Shown here: positions 6,223 to 8,984 of the stretch, in pieces | Position numbering within the stretch: the stretch's first letter is position 1 | Layout: every line of letters begins with the position of its first letter | Source: Novosphingobium sp. | GTDB taxonomy: Bacteria; Pseudomonadota; Alphaproteobacteria; Sphingomonadales; Sphingomonadaceae | Length of the DNA stretch: 8,984 nucleotides | Reading direction: 5' to 3' | Assembly: GCA_020853995.1 (NCBI GenBank) | Contig: JADYXV010000146.1 | Location: 1-8,984, forward strand | Made by a program: the position numbers and the translations under genes | Notes under the pieces: generated by a model | Databases searched by the model: none | What the model was told of the DNA's origin: nothing | Seen by the model: the letters and a program-made list of their open reading frames with translations, nothing else

Positions 6223-6228
6223 CTTATA
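6223..6228 (-). promoter_or_regulatory. Candidate -10 box of the exosortase operon
   Basis: The minus strand reads TATAAG (5 of 6 to TATAAT) about 45 nt before the exosortase ATG, giving a leader of roughly 37 nt. No recognisable -35 box lies 16-18 nt upstream, which would fit a promoter that needs an activator bound at the adjacent direct repeats. Confidence 0.35.
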
Positions 6229-6244
6229 GGGTCAGATGGATATT

Positions 6245-6293
6245 GCTAGTATTGCAATCACACCACGCGCATGAAAGGGGCTAGTATTCAATC
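6245..6293 (-). repeat. Pair of direct repeats upstream of the exosortase operon
   Basis: On the minus strand GATTGAATACTAGC (6293-6280) and GATTGCAATACTAGC (6259-6245) are identical apart from one inserted C. They have the same orientation and repeat about every 35 bp. The proximal copy sits where a -35 box would be and contains a small dyad, ATTGC / GCAAT (6242-6258). Placement near -36 and -70 suggests binding sites for a regulator. No second copy was found in front of the PEP-CTERM gene. Confidence 0.5.
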
Positions 6294-6310
6294 CATTATG
6301 CACGATATTT

Positions 6311-6326
6311 CGGGGCAACAGCCCGG
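6311..6326 (-). terminator. Weak hairpin after the ABC-F gene
   Basis: Just after the ABC-F stop the minus strand has a stem GGGC / GCCC around a TGTT loop (6324-6313), extendable past one mismatch. No T-run follows. It is a poor intrinsic terminator but the only hairpin I see between this gene and the exosortase operon. Confidence 0.25.
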
Positions 6327-6332
6327 ACAGCT

Positions 6333-8210
6333 TCAACCGGCAGCTTCGAGTTTTTCACCGGCCAGCATCCATGCCTCTTCGGCCTTTTCCAGTTCCTGGG
6401 CCAGCTTGCCGCGACGTTGTGAAAGCTCGCTCATCGGCAGCTTGGCAAGCGCGGGGATCGCAGCTGAGGGTTCAAACATCGCCCGGTCAACTTGCGCCAA
6501 TTCGGCTTGTATTTTGTTGACGGCACTTTCTGCGTCGGTCTGCTTTTTCTTCAGAGCCTTGAATTCATCGCGCGCCATCGCACGGGCCTTGCGGTCCTGT
6601 GATGTGCCTTTTTCCTTGGGCTGGCCTGATTGCCCCGTCTTGGGCTGGTTGCGGCCAAGGATGAAGTCGATGTAATTCTCGATATCACCGTCATAGGGCT
6701 TGGCTGGTCCGCCATCGACCAGCACCAGCCGGTCAGCCACCAGTTCCACCATGTGCCGATCGTGGCTGATCAGAATGACCGCGCCCTGATAGGTGTTGAG
6801 CGCCTGCACCAAGGCTTCGCGCGCATCGATATCAAGATGGTTGGTCGGCTCGTCGAGCACCAACATGTGCGGAGCATCGCGCGTGACGAGCGCCAGTGCC
6901 AATCGCGCGCGTTCACCACCCGATAGCGTGCCCACTTGCGATGTCGCGCGCTGTCCGGAAAAGCCGAAGCGGCCGAGTTGAGCGCGCACCGCGCCGGGCG
7001 ATTTGCCATCCATCGCGCGGGTCATCAGTTCCAGCGGGGTGGATGCGCCCGCCAGTTCTTCTACCTGATACTGCGTGAAATAGCCGACCTGCATCTTGCC
7101 GGTCGCCTGCATCTCCCCGTCCATCGGTGCCAGTTGCGCGGCGATCAGGCGGGCCAGCGTGGTCTTGCCATTGCCGTTGCGGCCCAACAGAGCGATGCGG
7201 TCATCAGGATCGATGCGCAAGTTCAGCCGTGACAGGATCGGCTTGCCGGGGGTGTAGCCCACCGATGCCAGATCGAGCGTGATCAATGGCGGGCGCAACT
7301 CTTCGGGATCGGGGAAATCGAAGCTGAGCGAAGGATCTTCGATCATCGCGGCAATGGGCTGCATCTTGGCCAGCATCTTGGCGCGCGATTGCGCCTGCTT
7401 GGCGGTGGATGCGCGCGCGCTGTTGCGGGCGATGTAGTCCTTCAGGCGTCCGGCTTGCGCCTCTTGCGCGGCGCGGGCGGCGGCTTGCTGGGCAAGGCGT
7501 TCGTTGCGCTGGCGTTCAAAACTGTCATAGCCGCCGGGGTACAGCATCAGCTTTCCGGCGTGCAGGTGGACGATGTGATCGACCACATTGTTCAGCAAAT
7601 CGCGCTCGTGGCTGATCACGATCAGCGTGCCGGGATAGGACTTGAGGAAGTTCTCCAGCCACAGCGTGGCTTCAAGATCGAGGTGGTTCGACGGTTCGTC
7701 GAGCAGCATTACGTCAGGAGCCGAAAACAGCAGCGAGGCCAAAGCCACGCGCATTTTCCAGCCACCTGAAAAGCTGTCGAGCGGGCGGGCCTGCATTTCC
7801 TCGTCAAAGCCAAGGCCGATCAGGATGCGCGCGGCCCGCGATGGCGCGCTGTAGGCGTCGATGGCGAGCAGGCGTTCATGCACGTCGCCCAACCGGTCAG
7901 GATCGGTGCAGACTTCTGATTCCGCGAGCAGTTCTGTCCGCTCGACATCGGATTCCAGCACCGTTTCAAACGGCGACTTCACCCCGTTCGGCGCTTCCTG
8001 CGCGATATACCCAAGCTTGGTGCGGCGCGGCATTTCGACCGAGCCTTCATCCGGCTCGATCTCGCCAATGATCGCTTTGACCAGTGTGGATTTGCCAGCC
8101 CCATTGCGGCCGATTAGCCCGACTTTGGCGCGCGGCGGCACCGCCACAGTGGCCCCGGACAGGATATCGCGCCCGCCCAGACGCACGGTAATGCCATTAA
8201 TCGTCAGCAT
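6333..8210 (-). CDS. ABC-F family ATP-binding protein (Uup/YheS-like)
   Basis: The 625-residue protein carries two ATP-binding cassettes and no membrane helices, as in ABC-F translation factors that act at the ribosomal E site. Cassette 1 has Walker A GRNGAGKST (34-42), signature SGGWK (148-152) and Walker B VMLLDEPSNHLD (167-178). Cassette 2 has Walker A GRNGNGKTT (343-351), signature LSGGER (429-434) and Walker B MLVLDEPTNHLD (449-460). Between them lies a charged, Ala/Gln-rich helical linker (about 231-290), the interaction motif that reaches the tRNA in this family. A charged C-terminal coiled coil (about 541-622) resembles the extension of Uup/YheS-type members. ATG 8210 (MLTINGITVRLGG) is chosen because the first cassette begins there; a TTG at 8222 would add four residues. 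No clear ribosome site is seen. The gene begins 31 nt after the tRNA 3' end. Whether it is a general factor or a resistance protein cannot be told; housekeeping is more likely. Confidence 0.95.
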   Translation of the reverse strand: MLTINGITVRLGGRDILSGATVAVPPRAKVGLIGRNGAGKSTLVKAIIGEIEPDEGSVEMPRRTKLGYIAQEAPNGVKSPFETVLESDVERTELLAESEVCTDPDRLGDVHERLLAIDAYSAPSRAARILIGLGFDEEMQARPLDSFSGGWKMRVALASLLFSAPDVMLLDEPSNHLDLEATLWLENFLKSYPGTLIVISHERDLLNNVVDHIVHLHAGKLMLYPGGYDSFERQRNERLAQQAAARAAQEAQAGRLKDYIARNSARASTAKQAQSRAKMLAKMQPIAAMIEDPSLSFDFPDPEELRPPLITLDLASVGYTPGKPILSRLNLRIDPDDRIALLGRNGNGKTTLARLIAAQLAPMDGEMQATGKMQVGYFTQYQVEELAGASTPLELMTRAMDGKSPGAVRAQLGRFGFSGQRATSQVGTLSGGERARLALALVTRDAPHMLVLDEPTNHLDIDAREALVQALNTYQGAVILISHDRHMVELVADRLVLVDGGPAKPYDGDIENYIDFILGRNQPKTGQSGQPKEKGTSQDRKARAMARDEFKALKKKQTDAESAVNKIQAELAQVDRAMFEPSAAIPALAKLPMSELSQRRGKLAQELEKAEEAWMLAGEKLEAAG

Positions 8211-8241
8211 GAAAGCGCCCAAATGTTGGCGTGAAAGGTGG

Positions 8242-8317
8242 TGGTGGGCCCGGCAGGATTTGAACCCGCGACCTAGCCGTTATGAGCGGCCAGCTCTAAC
8301 CACTGAGCTACAGGCCC
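8242..8317 (-). tRNA. ileX: tRNA-Ile2 with CAU anticodon (read as Ile after lysidine modification)
   Basis: The 76-nt gene folds as a complete cloverleaf: acceptor stem GGGCCTG / CGGGCCC with one G-T pair, D-arm TAGCTCAGTGGTTAGAGC, anticodon stem GCCG / CGGC around CTCATAA, T-arm with GGTTCAAATCC, discriminator A and an encoded CCA. The anticodon is CAU. The sequence follows the E. coli tRNA-Ile2 pattern (GGTTAGAGC in the D-arm, ACTCATAAT-like loop, GGTCGC variable/T junction) rather than initiator or elongator tRNA-Met, so TilS should convert C34 to lysidine and the tRNA should read AUA. The Ile2 identity is by resemblance; the symbol follows E. coli usage. Confidence 0.9.
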
Positions 8318-8347
8318 ATCGCCGTCGCCGGTACACAGGCGAGGGCC
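8313..8347 (-). repeat. Imperfect hairpin overlapping the tRNA 5' end
   Basis: GGCCCTCGCC (8347-8338, minus strand) can pair with GGCGATGGGCC (8323-8313), giving ten base pairs with one bulged base and a 14-nt loop. The 3' arm includes the first five bases of the tRNA. No T-run follows. It may be a structural terminator for the upstream deacetylase transcript, a leader fold competing with the acceptor stem, or chance in GC-rich DNA. Confidence 0.35.
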
Positions 8348-8378
8348 GATTGGCAAGGCATCCAAGGCGACTTTGGCG

Positions 8379-8984
8379 TCAGACTTTTGCCGCAGCCTTG
8401 ATGTCGCGCACGCTCGCCGGCTTTACCCCGCGTTTGGCCAGATATGTGAATACGCCGCGCCACCAGTTGTAAAACGCGTCGAGTTCGGCCTCGTTGCGGA
8501 CATAAGGAGTGTGGCCGGGGCAAATTGACGGGCTGTGGAACGAAAAGACAAGGATCGGCAAACCATCATCGATGGCAATGTCGATGCCCTTGATCGCCTC
8601 GTCCAGCGTGATGCCTTCCGGGGTCAGCGCGATCCGTTCAAGCAAGCCCAACCGCGCCAGTGCCCCGCGCAGACGTGGCGCGCGCCACAGTGCGGGGTAA
8701 ATCGCTTTGCCTTGTTGCCGCAACAAGCCCCAGAACACCGTCGTCAGCGGCATTTCCATCAGCTCTTTGGCTTTATCGATCCACCACGGGCGCAGCGGCA
8801 AATCGCGGAAATTGACGCCGCCGTTATAGCTATAATCAAACCGGGCGCGGACAGATGTATCAATAGTTATTCCGCAATCCGACAGGATCGAAGCCGTGGC
8901 CGGGCCAACGCCATAACGTCCGGCCCGATAGATTTGCGGTGCCACGCCAACTGCCGCTTCGATAGTGTCACGCAGTGTGCAAAA
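8379..8984 (-). CDS. WalW-like polysaccharide deacetylase family protein, N-terminal part missing
   Basis: The frame is open from the right edge for 201 residues and ends with TGA at 8379, so only the C-terminal part is present. A GTG at 8945 lies inside the frame and is not the start. Visible features are YRAGRYGVGP, ITIDTSVRARFDYSYNG, FRDLPLRPWW, EMPLTTVFWG and near the end VFSFHSPSICPGHTPYVRN followed by AFYNWWRGVFTYLAKRG. This layout (RAGRYG, a W-rich substrate loop, a late FHSPS motif) resembles the WalW-type branch of NodB-like carbohydrate esterases. These act on cell-envelope polysaccharides by removing N- or O-acetyl groups. The metal-binding Asp and His-x-x-x-His motifs should lie in the missing part, so activity cannot be judged. 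It is followed, after 61 nt, by the tRNA gene on the same strand. The family assignment is from pattern memory. Confidence 0.75.
   Translation of the reverse strand, partial: FCTLRDTIEAAVGVAPQIYRAGRYGVGPATASILSDCGITIDTSVRARFDYSYNGGVNFRDLPLRPWWIDKAKELMEMPLTTVFWGLLRQQGKAIYPALWRAPRLRGALARLGLLERIALTPEGITLDEAIKGIDIAIDDGLPILVFSFHSPSICPGHTPYVRNEAELDAFYNWWRGVFTYLAKRGVKPASVRDIKAAAKV

Noticed and set aside
8220..8222. TTG start for the ABC-F protein
   Set aside because: It adds only four residues, has no ribosome site, and the ATG at 8210 fits the family N-terminus better.
7861..8472. 203-codon plus-strand frame across the tRNA and ABC-F start
   Set aside because: It encodes ARQDLNPRPSRYERPALTTEL, the well-known artefact of translating the antisense strand of a tRNA gene; the rest is the shadow of the ABC-F gene.
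8943..8945. GTG as start of the deacetylase
   Set aside because: The frame continues without a stop to the window edge and the domain is clearly incomplete, so this codon is internal Val.

Overview
The window looks like chromosomal DNA of a moderately GC-rich alphaproteobacterium, most likely a member of the Sphingomonadales. The pointers are the WalW-like polysaccharide deacetylase, the PEPxxW-type C-terminal sorting signal beside a compact exosortase locus, and a chemoreceptor with a His-rich polytopic membrane sensor. This is judged by eye from protein character; no database was searched. I see no mobile element, CRISPR array or rRNA.

Layout. Positions 1-1401 (minus strand) hold a small membrane protein gene followed, 1 nt after its stop, by a methyl-accepting chemotaxis protein that runs off the left edge. 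Positions 1402-1693 are a divergent intergenic region with a good sigma70-like promoter (minus strand, overlapped by an inverted repeat) and a weaker promoter candidate on the plus strand. Positions 1694-2299 (the only plus-strand gene) encode a secreted, Pro/Ala-rich protein ending in a PEP-CTERM signal. Tail to tail with it, sharing a TTAA that supplies both stop codons, is a retropepsin-like aspartic protease (2296-2829, minus). Upstream of that on the minus strand lies a compact operon: exosortase (5309-6178), EpsI (4641-5312, 4-nt overlap), an EpsD-like lipoprotein (3940-4638) and an unrecognised four-helix membrane protein (2972-3913). Then come an ABC-F ATPase (6333-8210), tRNA-Ile(CAU) (8242-8317) and the C-terminal part of a WalW-like polysaccharide deacetylase (8379 to the right edge).

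How it fits together. The central 4.5 kb reads as a self-contained protein-sorting module. An exosortase with its EpsI partner, a periplasmic lipoprotein helper and a new-looking membrane protein would process the one PEP-CTERM substrate visible in the window. The adjacent aspartic protease and the four-helix protein are the least explained members and the best candidates for undescribed function. The flanking genes (chemoreceptor, ABC-F, tRNA) are probably unrelated housekeeping or signalling genes. The deacetylase could be linked through cell-surface glycan, but nothing in the sequence proves it.
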